A DNA stretch of 34,294 bases, from assembly GCA_030267125.1 (NCBI GenBank), contig JAJDJJ010000017.1, positions 1-34,294 on the forward strand, written 5' to 3'. Numbering within the stretch: the first letter of the stretch is position 1; each line of letters starts with the position of its first letter. Positions 1-8,182 of this stretch are shown here, piece after piece. A model generated the notes under the pieces. The model ran no database searches. It saw only the letters and a list, made by a program, of their open reading frames with translations, and was not told the DNA's origin. The position numbers and the translations under genes were made by a program. The stretch comes from Bacteroidales bacterium OttesenSCG-928-B11. GTDB lineage: Bacteria; Bacteroidota; Bacteroidia; Bacteroidales; WCHB1-69.

Positions 1-114
1 AAACATTTTAAATTAAGATAAATTGCCAGAAAGGGATAATTTTCACCCATAGAGAAAAGATAACTCGTTCAAAAAAGATAGACTAAAATTCGGAGGCAGC
101 AGGCGACCATAATT

Positions 115-137
115 CCTTTTCCTCTTTGAGGAAAAGG
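115..137. repeat. perfect 10-bp inverted repeat (hairpin)
   Basis: CCTTTTCCTC at 115-124 and GAGGAAAAGG at 128-137 are exact reverse complements around a TTT loop. No T-run follows, so it is a poor terminator. It resembles degenerate relatives of the CCTCC...GGAGG intergenic repeats common in Bacteroidota genomes; that link is from memory and not demonstrated here. Confidence 0.55.
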
Positions 138-352
138 TGTCAGGCAGCGGTAAAAAAGCATTAATTTCGCCAAAAATGAAATATAGCTGGCTGACGGAAA
201 AGGTGTTATAAACATAATTCCTCGTTAAATTCGTTGCTAAAAGACCTCTCTAAAAACTACAGCGCAATGATGATTGAAAAATATTGCTGCCCGGCAAAGA
301 TTTGAGAAAACAAAAACGAGAATTTTTAACTGGAATATTTGAATTTGCTCAA

Positions 353-662
353 ACACCGAAGGTGTGTAATACCAATAACCCCGAACTGCACTGCATTTGC
401 ACGGGGGCATCCATATATTGTTGCGTACCTACGGCACGCGGTCGATCGTTCGTTCCGTTTTGCTTCTACCAAGCGGGCATCCCTACCGGGATGAAAAACC
501 TCTCATTATATTCTCTTCCCGTGTTTCGGAAACAGGGAGATTGTCATGGGGCATGCCGTATCGAATGCCAGGATGTAATACACCCGGAGGGTTTGGCAAA
601 GGCAAACAGATAAGCGTAGCGATCTGTGGACGATTACGCTGAATGTCCGTAGGAGATACATT
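353..662. repeat. cluster of about ten consecutive short hairpins
   Basis: Visible stems: ACACC/GGTGT 353-365, CCCCG/CGGGG 379-406, GCGTACC/GGCACGC 423-439, CATCCC/GGGATG 478-493, TCCC-TGTTT/AAACA-GGGA 517-538 (one bulged G), ACCC/GGGT 582-592, GTTTG/CAAAC 591-607, ACAGAT/ATCTGT 606-627, AGCGTA/TACGCT 613-640 (alternative to the previous one), AATGT/ACATT 642-662. Several have loops built on CCTACGG or CCGTAGG. It may be a composite of mobile intergenic repeats or a structured RNA. Confidence 0.5.
417..493. repeat. dispersed intergenic repeat, copy 1
   Basis: Contains the hairpin GCGTACC-TAC-GGCACGC (423-439), the block TTCTACCAAG, and the hairpin CATCCC-TACC-GGGATG (478-493). The same order of elements recurs at 34206-34282, with 23 identical bases at the start, and in a diverged form at 12118-12190. 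No open reading frame is conserved between copies, so it is not a gene. Confidence 0.7.
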
Positions 663-674
663 ACAAATATTTCT

Positions 675-707
675 TTTGAAAAGGAACGTACTTTCGTGCT
701 ATTTTTG
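675..707 (+). promoter_or_regulatory. Bacteroidota-type promoter for the DMT transporter
   Basis: TTTG at 675-678 and TATTTTTG at 700-707, separated by 21 bases, fit the Bacteroidota -33 TTTG / -7 TAnnTTTG consensus. Transcription would start near 714, giving a leader of about 85 bases before the ATG at 799. This is the only promoter in the window where both elements are clear. Confidence 0.6.
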
Positions 708-798
708 CCGGATGAACCAAGCATGCATAAACCGTTGTTAAAGAAGATGACCCGGCTTTCATGCGAGTTGCATACGACCTTAGAAATAACAAAAACGT

Positions 799-1710
799 AT
801 GAAAAACAAGAAGACCGCCGGGCATATAGCCATCTTGATCACAAACATTATATTCGGACTAAATACTGTCATTTCCCGAACAATAACGCCGGATATCGTT
901 TCGCCTTTCACGCTTTCGTTTTGCCGGATGACGGGTGCCATGATCCTCTTTTGGACGGTTTCGCTTTTTACAAAAAAAGAGAAAGTTTCGCTAAAAGATA
1001 TCGGACTTCTTGCCCTTACTTCCCTATTCGCCTTGGTTTTCAATCAGATCCCTTTCATTATGGGGTTGTCGAAAACCTCACCGGTCGATGCCTCCATCAT
1101 CCTCACAATCTTGCCGATTGTCAGCATGTTGCTTGCCGCCCTTTTCCTGAAAGAACCCATTACGGTGAAAAAAACCGCAGGCGTTATGATCGGAGCCGGC
1201 GGCGCACTCCTCTTGATTCTCTCGCAACATAAGGGTGGATTGGGTTCCGGTTCTACCCTCGGCAACCTGATTATCATCGGAAGTGTCCTCTCTTATTCTA
1301 TCTATTTAACACTTTTTAAGCCGATTGTTACCAAGTATTCGCCCGTTACCGCCATGAAATGGATGTTTCTCTTCGCCACCATCATCTCTCTCCCGATCTG
1401 CTACGGAGATGTCGCGGCAACTGACTGGGCTTCCTTGACTCTCTCTGCCTATTTGCGGATCGGTTATGTTGTAATATTTGCCACTTTCATCACCTATTTT
1501 TTGATCCCCGTAAGCCAAAAAGTCTTGAGGCCCACCACCATCAGCATGTATAACTATCTGCAACCCATCGTGGGAGCGATCATTGCCGTGGCGCTACACT
1601 TAGATTCCTTCGGATGGGAGAAGCTCCTTTCGGGCGGATTGGTTTTTCTCGGGGTTTACTTGGTGACACGCAGCAAATCGCGGGAACAAGTTGAACGGGA
1701 CGAAAGTTAA
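799..1710 (+). CDS. EamA/DMT-family transporter
   Basis: Encodes 303 residues, almost entirely hydrophobic, with the ten-helix pattern of two tandem EamA repeats (about residues 8-140 and 155-290). This is the drug/metabolite transporter superfamily, inner-membrane exporters of amino acids, metabolites or drugs; the substrate cannot be read from the sequence. Family-like signs are the N-terminal helix with NIIFGLNTVISR and a charged C-terminal tail after the last helix (RSKSREQVERDES). The start ATG at 799 follows an AT-rich leader and a good promoter at 675-707. It stands alone: hairpin repeats lie upstream and a 288-base AT-rich gap lies downstream. Length is normal for the family. Confidence 0.9.
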   Translation: MKNKKTAGHIAILITNIIFGLNTVISRTITPDIVSPFTLSFCRMTGAMILFWTVSLFTKKEKVSLKDIGLLALTSLFALVFNQIPFIMGLSKTSPVDASIILTILPIVSMLLAALFLKEPITVKKTAGVMIGAGGALLLILSQHKGGLGSGSTLGNLIIIGSVLSYSIYLTLFKPIVTKYSPVTAMKWMFLFATIISLPICYGDVAATDWASLTLSAYLRIGYVVIFATFITYFLIPVSQKVLRPTTISMYNYLQPIVGAIIAVALHLDSFGWEKLLSGGLVFLGVYLVTRSKSREQVERDES

Positions 1711-1998
1711 CAAAGAGAATAGGCGACAACACACATTTGTATATATATGTAGATGCCGGTCTTTCATTCTTTATCACCTGCATTCCATTCCCCGTTTTTC
1801 GTTTTTATCAAAATAAAGTATTCTTTTTTGTTTTTATGCTATTTGAATTACAAAAGACGTATTTTTACAAACTGTTTAAATAGGGTCTTTTTAATCCTTT
1901 TGAGCTGATGTACAGCAACATAAAAAATAACAAAAATACTGAATTTGGCGAATTTTATTCGAAATAAGTGCGAATTTTAATCAACAATCAATAAAAAC

Positions 1999-2658
1999 AT
2001 GAAAAGAATTTTACCAGTCATTGAGAAAAAAACATCTATGGCAGCAACTTTGTTCCTTGCATTGTTGCTTTTTTTCAACCTCTCAACCTCCAAGTTGATG
2101 GCGCAGTACACCATCACGCCACCGGCAAACGCATACGTGGAAGTTCCCGAAGGGACATGTGATTACGAACTGTGCAACATGGATATTTTGGGAACTCCCG
2201 CTGTGACAGCAACAGATGGTTATACAATTGAGTCCTTTTATGTGACATCCATAACTTACAATGGAACTCTCCTCAATCCAGACCCTCTTCAATTTTTGGC
2301 TACAGGCGTGTACCCGATTCTTTTCAAATGCTCGCTTACCTATCGGCAAATATCTGACGGTACCAGTACTCCTCTGCCCGTTGATGTTTATAGTTTTTTA
2401 GTTGTGAATTTTAAACCTTGCGGCACCATGAACGAGTATGTCACAGGTGTTCAACATGCCGGGGATTATAGTAGCTCGGATTATACCTCGACTTATTTCA
2501 ACCGCGACACGATGGTGTATGTTTCTGATATACAAGATAACCGTTACGCCACCACCCGAGTGGGTTGCGACTGCTGGACCGCAGAGAACCTCCGCTCCAC
2601 GCGATATGCTTCGGACGGGGCAGAGATAGATCCTACTTTCGCATATTTTACCGACTAA
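1999..2658 (+). CDS. FISUMP-domain secreted protein, 5' fragment cut by TAA
   Basis: 219 residues starting with a signal peptide (charged start, hydrophobic core about residues 14-30, cleavage probably near LMAQ). The stretch after that shows no family I know. From about residue 160 a FISUMP domain begins (Fibrobacter succinogenes major paralogous domain, TIGR02145-like), with the typical block CDCWTAENLRSTRYASDG near residues 193-210. The frame ends at TAA 2656-2658 in the middle of that domain. The rest of the domain continues in the same frame from 2659 on, so this is the front part of one longer gene (1999-7989), not a separate protein. A truncated secreted product may be made. Function of FISUMP proteins is unknown; they are surface or secreted proteins in Bacteroidota and Fibrobacter. 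Confidence 0.75.
   Translation: MKRILPVIEKKTSMAATLFLALLLFFNLSTSKLMAQYTITPPANAYVEVPEGTCDYELCNMDILGTPAVTATDGYTIESFYVTSITYNGTLLNPDPLQFLATGVYPILFKCSLTYRQISDGTSTPLPVDVYSFLVVNFKPCGTMNEYVTGVQHAGDYSSSDYTSTYFNRDTMVYVSDIQDNRYATTRVGCDCWTAENLRSTRYASDGAEIDPTFAYFTD
2656..2658 (+). pseudogene. in-frame nonsense codon splitting a 1995-residue FISUMP gene
   Basis: The codons around it read GAC TAA TAT GAC TTT CAA. The frames before (1999-2655) and after (2659-7989) are the same, with no shift, and the FISUMP domain is complete only if read through: AENLRSTRY before the stop, then WGLLYDY and GVCPDGWYIPTPEQY after it. Over 1770 sense codons follow without another stop, so the change is recent, an assembly or base-call error, or tolerated by readthrough. 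Any single-base change to a sense codon (for example CAA, GAA, AAA, TAT or TAC) restores the gene. Confidence 0.8.
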
Positions 2659-2694
2659 TATGACTTTCAACTGCCGGATCCTGAAAAATGGGGT

Positions 2695-5600
2695 TTGCTT
2701 TACGATTATAACACAGCAACCCGAGGAGGAACTGACGTTTTCGGCATAAGAGGCGTTTGTCCGGATGGTTGGTACATACCAACTCCTGAACAGTACCGCA
2801 ATCTTTTCTCCGTGGGTGTAAACCAGTTGAAAGCAACCACCGATTGGTTAGATGTAATCAACAGCACCAACAGTTCCGGATTCTCGGCGCTTCCTGCCGG
2901 TTACTTTAACTGGGCTGCGCAAACATCGCAACATCTTTTAGGCGACGCCTATTTCTGGACCTCGCAAAACGACAATGACGGAAACGCAACGATAGCACAC
3001 ATTCATTTCGGCTGTAACGATCTGCTGATGGAACAAATGAGAGTGCAAAATGGGCTCAGCGTGCGCTGTGTGAAAATAGATCCCTCACATTGCAATATGC
3101 CGCCTTCCATCACCAATATCCCGAATACTATTAATTTAGGATGTGAAGACGAAACGTTCAACATCAACATTAATGCCAACGATAAAATCGGCCAAAACGC
3201 GTACCTGCAAATAACACTATCCCCCGCCGTTATCGCCGACAGCATCATCTTCCAACACCAAATATCGGGCAGCATGGTAGATATCACCTTTGTTAATGGC
3301 GTTGCCCTGATCGATGAGAGCAGTATGGCGACTACGGGCTTGGAAGACATGACGGCTTCTTTCCACATCCAATTAGCGGACAATACGGTTAATACACAGA
3401 CCGCTACCATCAATTGGGCTATTGTAAATTCGACAAATACGACGGAAGTTTGGTCTTCAATGAAAACCTCTCTGTTAGAACTCCAACCGCCAATAGAACC
3501 AACAATGAATATCGTGTTCGAAGGAACAAAACCGTACCAAATTGGTTGCGACTCGCTCCCATTCAAAGCAATCATCACTGTGGGAACTTGTATCGGTGAG
3601 GCTGGTTATACATTTGAATATGTCGGAGAGCAAAATGTTGGTGATGTATATTATTCACTGAATAATAGCGATTGGCGTAAGGTGGGTGAAAATGATGAAG
3701 GAGGTCTTACGATCACCCAAGATACTACGATCTATTTCTATTTAGATAATCAATATATGCCAGGGGAAGAAATTGATACTTCTATCTATTTATATTTCAG
3801 GTTATATGACGGAGATATTACCATTGTAGATACCACATACGCCAATGAGCCTGATGCCGACCCGACTTTTGAAGTAACTACTGCCTTTGCGATTATGACC
3901 ATGACAGATGTGAAAGGGAATTTAATAGAATTTGAGGAAAACATCCCGCTAACCTTAGATTATGCGCCCGACACATTATATGTTGCTATTGCTCCGAGCG
4001 TTTGCTCTAAAGGAGAAGGACTGATCAAGATTCAAGGCCATGCCGATGTGGCTCCTTACATTTCATTAGAATATTTTGAAAGATTCGGCGGCGCTAATGT
4101 TTGGAGACTGATTGAATTTAAAGAGGATGGATCCGCTTGGTTTGACGGCGGTGCAACCGGAGGCTTTGACATAGAACCCATTTCGGTGATGTTGAGAATC
4201 CGTCAGAAACAGTGCACTAATAATTCGGAACTCACCAATGATGGCCTACCTTTCACATTTACAATGGTAGCTACTGACAGCACCACTGTTGTGAGCAACA
4301 CGATCACCCAAAACGTCTTCTGCAATAGAGTACCTGACTGTATTACTATAGAAAACAATATCACAGGCTCGATTTGCGGAGCGGCAAATTTTGAAGTGAA
4401 CATTAACTTTGGCGAATCTGGCGGCCCTTCTGTTTTCCCTGTAGCTGGCGGAGTGAAAGGCGAAGTGACTATCACTTTAGCAGAACCTACTTATAAAGAC
4501 AGCATTTCGCTATCGTTCCACAATCGTGCCGGCGGCAATGACCAGTGGGATATGCTGACTTTCGATGAAAATGGTGTTGCTGTATTTGATGGCGGTATGA
4601 GCGGTGGATTCCCATTGGGATCTGACCAGAACTACCCGGTTAACTTTAAAATAACGACAGCGGCTAACCTCGCTGACCACAAATTGCCATACACACTCCG
4701 TTTAGTTGACGCATCCAACCGCAATGTAATTTATGCTACTGCGAAAGATACGGTAACCCTGAGAACCGGTGGTGCAAAAATAGCCTTCGGAGAGATTGAG
4801 CCGGATGTGTTGGAGCAAACCTTAGACTCTTCGTTTTTCCATCTCACCGTTACCCCGATCGGATGTATGGAAGATACCGCGGCTTACGTGATGGTCAAAT
4901 TCGGCGCACCGAGCTCTATTGCTTTGGCTTTCGATAATAAAATTTCAGGTAGCTGGGAAAATATTGTTTTCGATTCTGATAGTTTATATAAATTCTCCGG
5001 TGGCGTAACCAACGGTTTCCCGCTAAATGGCGACATTATGGTTGGGTTTACGGCATTGAGCCGCGCGATGAACGACATGAACGACGTTCCTTACGAAATG
5101 TGGGTTATTGCCGCTTCCGACAGCAGAGTGCTTAGCGACACCCTAAAAGGAACCATCGATCTGAAGAAGAATATGTTTGGAGCGAAAACGACCTTGAAAG
5201 GATACTACCTGCCTAGAAATGTATTAGTACCCCCAACGGAAGCAATTGACCATTTGGATTTTATTGCGAAGTTAGACTCCGCCGAATTCAAATCAACCAC
5301 AAACGCCTCCCTCAAAATCAAGATTACCGAAGGGAGCAAAAATGATTTCATCCTCCGTGTTTTCAACAAGACTTCTTCAAGATGGGAGATTGTTGAATTT
5401 GACCATGACTCGGTTTTCGTAAATGCGGGTTTAGCAGCCGGCATCCCGGTTTTGGATTCGCTCTATCTATCCCTGATCAGCAAGGTAAATGCTAACACCG
5501 ATATCAATTTGCAATTCGACTTGGTTGAATTTGCGAAGACTGACTCCGAAATGTCCCGTTACAGCAAAGAGCTCCCGCTCACATTGAAAGCGTTGGACAG

Positions 5601-7989
5601 GGAATGCGCGGACTGCTTCACTGGTGCGGGTGTCATTGAAACCGGAAAAGACGGGAACGGCGAAACGTATAAAGCAAGGTTGATGCCGGACGGAAAATAC
5701 TGGATGATCGAAAACCTGAGGACCACGAAATTCCCCGGCGGAAAAGATATCCCCAACCTATATATTGACGCTTTCACCGAAAATTACACCGCCGCATACT
5801 CCCTGCCCAGCGATTTGACCGCCAACGGCATTCCTGTATCGCCCTACAAAGACATCAATTACGGCGCCTATTATAATTGGGCCGCCGCAGCTGGAATTAG
5901 TGCTGCCGAAAATCTTGCAGATCCCTATTTCAACGACTATGATTTGGGCGCTGACGGCACTCGCCAAGGCATCTGTCCGGAGGGATGGCGCTTGCCTTCC
6001 TCTAAGGAGTACGACATGCTGGTTGATTCTGTGAAGAAGGCTTCGGGCAGCACAACAGCCTACAGCCTTTCATTAATTTGCCCCGAGGGCGACTGGAACC
6101 AGTCCGGTACAGCTAAAGCGCTAATGACCTTGATTGAGAATAATCCCGCATTGGTTAATAAATATTGCATGTCCATTACCTCAACGGCAAATCTGCAGGC
6201 CCCGCGTGGAAGGGGTACGCAATTGTGGTCAAGCACAAGGCGGTTCGAGTATGATGGTAATCTGACCCAACCTAAAAATTCCGTGGTGTTCATGCTCCCT
6301 GGCGAGGATGGCGCCGGAACAGTGACAAAAGGAACTTCCGCCCGATACAACGGCGGGGTGGTACGTTGCATGAGGGAACCCATCGGTGCAAAAACAACCT
6401 TGAAAAATTATTACCCACCGAGAGACGTGCTGTCCATCCTGGAGGATGCGGTAGACCATTTGGATTTCATCGTGAAACTGGACACCGTCGACTTCAAACC
6501 GGCCATGAACGCCTCCCTCAAAATCAAGATTACCGAAGGGAGCAAAAATGATTTCATCCTCCGTGTTTTCAACAACACTACTTCAAGATGGGAGATTGTT
6601 GAATTTGACCATGACTCGGTTTTCGTAAATGCGGGCTTAGCAGCCGGCATCCCGGTTTTGGATTCACTCTATCTATCCCTGATCAGCAAGGTAAATGCTA
6701 ACACCGATATCAATTTGCAATTCGACTTGGTTGAATTTGCGAAGACTGACTCCGAAATGTCCCGTTACAGCAAAGAGCTCCCGCTCACATTGAAAGCGTT
6801 GGACAGGGAATGCGCGGACTGCTTCACTGGTGCGGGTGTCATTGAAACCGGAAAAGACGGGAACGGCGAAACGTATAAAGCAAGGTTGATGCCGGACGGA
6901 AAATACTGGATGATCGAAAACCTGAGGACCACGAAATTCCCCGGCGGAAAAGATATCCCCAACCTATATATTGACGCTTTCACCGAAAATTACACCGCCG
7001 CATACTCCCTGCCCAGCGATTTGACCGCCAACGGCATTCCTGTATCGCCCTACAAAGACATCAATTACGGCGCCTATTATAATTGGGCCGCCGCAGCTGG
7101 AATTAGTGCTGCCGAAAATCTTGCAGATCCCTATTTCAACGACTATGATTTGGGCGCTGACGGCACTCGCCAAGGCATCTGTCCGGAGGGATGGCGCTTG
7201 CCTTCCTCTAAGGAGTACGACATGCTGGTTGATTCTGTGAAGAAGGCTTCGGGCAGCACAACAGCCTACAGCCTTTCATTAATTTGCCCCGAGGGCGACT
7301 GGAACCAGTCCGGTACAGCTAAAGCGCTAATGACCTTGATTGAGAATAATCCCGCATTGGTTAATAAATATTGCATGTCCATTACCTCAACGGCAAATCT
7401 GCAGGCCCCGCGTGGAAGGGGTACGCAATTGTGGTCAAGCACAAGGCGGTTCGAGTATGATGGTAATCTGACCCAACCTAAAAATTCCGTGGTGTTCATG
7501 CTCCCTGGCGAGGATGGCGCCGGAACAGTGACAAAAGGAACTTCCGCCCGATACAACGGCGGGGTGGTACGTTGCATAAAAGACGTAACTCCCGCTGTTG
7601 TGGATTCCATCAAATATGAAGCTACAAATGCAAATAATCATACGTTTGTATTCTATACCTCCGGTTTGGAAAATCAAATCGTGAAAGTAGAAATGACAGC
7701 GCAAGATTTGTCGACTACAAGAGAGAGTGATGGTACTTTCTCCAATTTTGTGGCAAATGGAAAAAATGCTAATCCTGTATTGAATCCCGACATTTCAAGT
7801 ACCGGAACAAGTTTTTATATTAACACCAACGGTGATGATAGTGGGATTCAATTGGCGGCTGACGGTAAACTGACATTGAATTTCGTATCTCATTTCACAT
7901 CCAATTCCGAATATTCCTATACATTCAGAATCTTTGATACGGAAGGTAATGAAATCACAATAACGAAAGGTGGCTCTGGTACATTCTAA
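2695..7989 (+). CDS. giant multidomain FISUMP protein, 3' part
   Basis: Up to 1764 residues counted from the TTG at 2695; the true start is that of the fused gene at 1999. Order: end of the first FISUMP domain (to about 3072), two loosely similar beta-rich stretches (about 3090-3920), then five related beta modules centred at 4141, 4585, 4993, 5422 and 6628, each with a motif like W-x3-F-x4-(D/G)-x3-F-x-GG-x2-GFP. The last two modules are each followed by a complete FISUMP domain (about 5630-6371 and 6836-7577) with WMIENLRTTKFPGG, INYGAYYNWAAAAG, GICPEGWRLPSSKEYD, LWSSTRR and GGVVRC. A 140-residue C-terminal region ends GGSGTF; I see no type IX sorting domain or LPXTG-like anchor. Most likely a surface or secreted protein; binding or structural roles are guesses. 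A terminator follows at 8019. Confidence 0.8.
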   Translation: MLYDYNTATRGGTDVFGIRGVCPDGWYIPTPEQYRNLFSVGVNQLKATTDWLDVINSTNSSGFSALPAGYFNWAAQTSQHLLGDAYFWTSQNDNDGNATIAHIHFGCNDLLMEQMRVQNGLSVRCVKIDPSHCNMPPSITNIPNTINLGCEDETFNININANDKIGQNAYLQITLSPAVIADSIIFQHQISGSMVDITFVNGVALIDESSMATTGLEDMTASFHIQLADNTVNTQTATINWAIVNSTNTTEVWSSMKTSLLELQPPIEPTMNIVFEGTKPYQIGCDSLPFKAIITVGTCIGEAGYTFEYVGEQNVGDVYYSLNNSDWRKVGENDEGGLTITQDTTIYFYLDNQYMPGEEIDTSIYLYFRLYDGDITIVDTTYANEPDADPTFEVTTAFAIMTMTDVKGNLIEFEENIPLTLDYAPDTLYVAIAPSVCSKGEGLIKIQGHADVAPYISLEYFERFGGANVWRLIEFKEDGSAWFDGGATGGFDIEPISVMLRIRQKQCTNNSELTNDGLPFTFTMVATDSTTVVSNTITQNVFCNRVPDCITIENNITGSICGAANFEVNINFGESGGPSVFPVAGGVKGEVTITLAEPTYKDSISLSFHNRAGGNDQWDMLTFDENGVAVFDGGMSGGFPLGSDQNYPVNFKITTAANLADHKLPYTLRLVDASNRNVIYATAKDTVTLRTGGAKIAFGEIEPDVLEQTLDSSFFHLTVTPIGCMEDTAAYVMVKFGAPSSIALAFDNKISGSWENIVFDSDSLYKFSGGVTNGFPLNGDIMVGFTALSRAMNDMNDVPYEMWVIAASDSRVLSDTLKGTIDLKKNMFGAKTTLKGYYLPRNVLVPPTEAIDHLDFIAKLDSAEFKSTTNASLKIKITEGSKNDFILRVFNKTSSRWEIVEFDHDSVFVNAGLAAGIPVLDSLYLSLISKVNANTDINLQFDLVEFAKTDSEMSRYSKELPLTLKALDRECADCFTGAGVIETGKDGNGETYKARLMPDGKYWMIENLRTTKFPGGKDIPNLYIDAFTENYTAAYSLPSDLTANGIPVSPYKDINYGAYYNWAAAAGISAAENLADPYFNDYDLGADGTRQGICPEGWRLPSSKEYDMLVDSVKKASGSTTAYSLSLICPEGDWNQSGTAKALMTLIENNPALVNKYCMSITSTANLQAPRGRGTQLWSSTRRFEYDGNLTQPKNSVVFMLPGEDGAGTVTKGTSARYNGGVVRCMREPIGAKTTLKNYYPPRDVLSILEDAVDHLDFIVKLDTVDFKPAMNASLKIKITEGSKNDFILRVFNNTTSRWEIVEFDHDSVFVNAGLAAGIPVLDSLYLSLISKVNANTDINLQFDLVEFAKTDSEMSRYSKELPLTLKALDRECADCFTGAGVIETGKDGNGETYKARLMPDGKYWMIENLRTTKFPGGKDIPNLYIDAFTENYTAAYSLPSDLTANGIPVSPYKDINYGAYYNWAAAAGISAAENLADPYFNDYDLGADGTRQGICPEGWRLPSSKEYDMLVDSVKKASGSTTAYSLSLICPEGDWNQSGTAKALMTLIENNPALVNKYCMSITSTANLQAPRGRGTQLWSSTRRFEYDGNLTQPKNSVVFMLPGEDGAGTVTKGTSARYNGGVVRCIKDVTPAVVDSIKYEATNANNHTFVFYTSGLENQIVKVEMTAQDLSTTRESDGTFSNFVANGKNANPVLNPDISSTGTSFYINTNGDDSGIQLAADGKLTLNFVSHFTSNSEYSYTFRIFDTEGNEITITKGGSGTF
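5302..6371 (+). repeat. 1070-bp tandem direct repeat, unit 1
   Basis: Pairs with 6508-7577 at a period of 1206 bp. I could find only four differences by eye: two in one stretch changing K-T-S to N-T-T, and two silent changes shortly after (gggTtt/gggCtt, tcG/tcA). It covers the second half of a beta module plus a whole FISUMP domain. The 120-odd bases just before it (5178-5301) are related to 6384-6507 but clearly diverged, so identity jumps abruptly at 5302. Confidence 0.9.
6508..7577 (+). repeat. 1070-bp tandem direct repeat, unit 2
   Basis: Second copy of 5302-6371, in frame, ending at the shared GTACGTTGCAT. After it the sequences differ: unit 1 runs on into the next module (REPIGAKTT), unit 2 into the unique C-terminal region (KDVTPAVVDS). 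The unit length is a multiple of three, so copy number can change without breaking the frame. Confidence 0.9.
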
Positions 7990-8018
7990 TATGTCATCAT
8001 TTTTGCAATAAAGAATTG

Positions 8019-8048
8019 AAAGGCTGCTCTCACAAGCGGCCTTTTTTT
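8019..8048 (+). terminator. rho-independent terminator after the FISUMP gene
   Basis: AAAGGCTGCT (8019-8028) pairs with AGCGGCCTTT (8035-8044) with one G-U pair, loop CTCACA, and is followed by a run of T to 8048. It lies 30 bases after the stop at 7989. Confidence 0.8.
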
Positions 8049-8121
8049 GGTGTGCCGTGCATGGTTAAGCATAAAAATCTCTCATTTTTTATCGTGTAAA
8101 ATTTGCAGGGCAAGTAGTTGC

Positions 8122-8149
8122 AAAAAATAAGGCTACCAATTTGGCAGCC
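8122..8149 (-). terminator. rho-independent terminator after nrdJ
   Basis: On the minus strand GGCTGCCA pairs with TGGTAGCC (8149-8131; one G-U pair, loop AAT) and is followed by TTATTTTTT (8130-8122). It lies about 34 bases past the nrdJ stop and faces the FISUMP terminator, so the two converging genes are separated by two terminators. Confidence 0.8.
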
Positions 8150-8182
8150 CATTCATTTATTTTCAAAAAAGGTAATTCTATG

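Larger units (their letters stand above)
1..798. other. gene-free, hairpin-rich intergenic region
   Basis: No convincing coding sequence lies here; the open frames run through repeats and palindromes and have no family resemblance. What it holds: a perfect 10-bp hairpin at 115-137, a dense run of short hairpins from 353 to 662, one copy of a dispersed repeat at 417-493, and the promoter of the downstream transporter at 675-707. The rest (1-110, 138-350) is AT-rich with no structure I can name. Confidence 0.6.

Noticed and set aside
284-724. Open frames of 109, 81 and 72 residues at the left end
   Set aside because: They run through hairpins and repeats, have no family resemblance, and their counterpart at 34052-34288 is in an unrelated frame.
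696-1232. 178-residue frame overlapping the transporter
   Set aside because: Out of frame with the clear EamA gene and of shadow-like composition.
3003-3578. 191-residue minus-strand frame inside the FISUMP gene
   Set aside because: Antisense to a well-supported coding region; no signal peptide or motif of its own.
5178-7577. CRISPR or short-repeat array
   Set aside because: The repeats are 1070 bp, coding and in frame; no short regularly spaced repeats occur anywhere in the window.
7578-7989. Type IX secretion C-terminal domain on the FISUMP protein
   Set aside because: The end GGSGTF lacks the lysine-rich sorting pattern.
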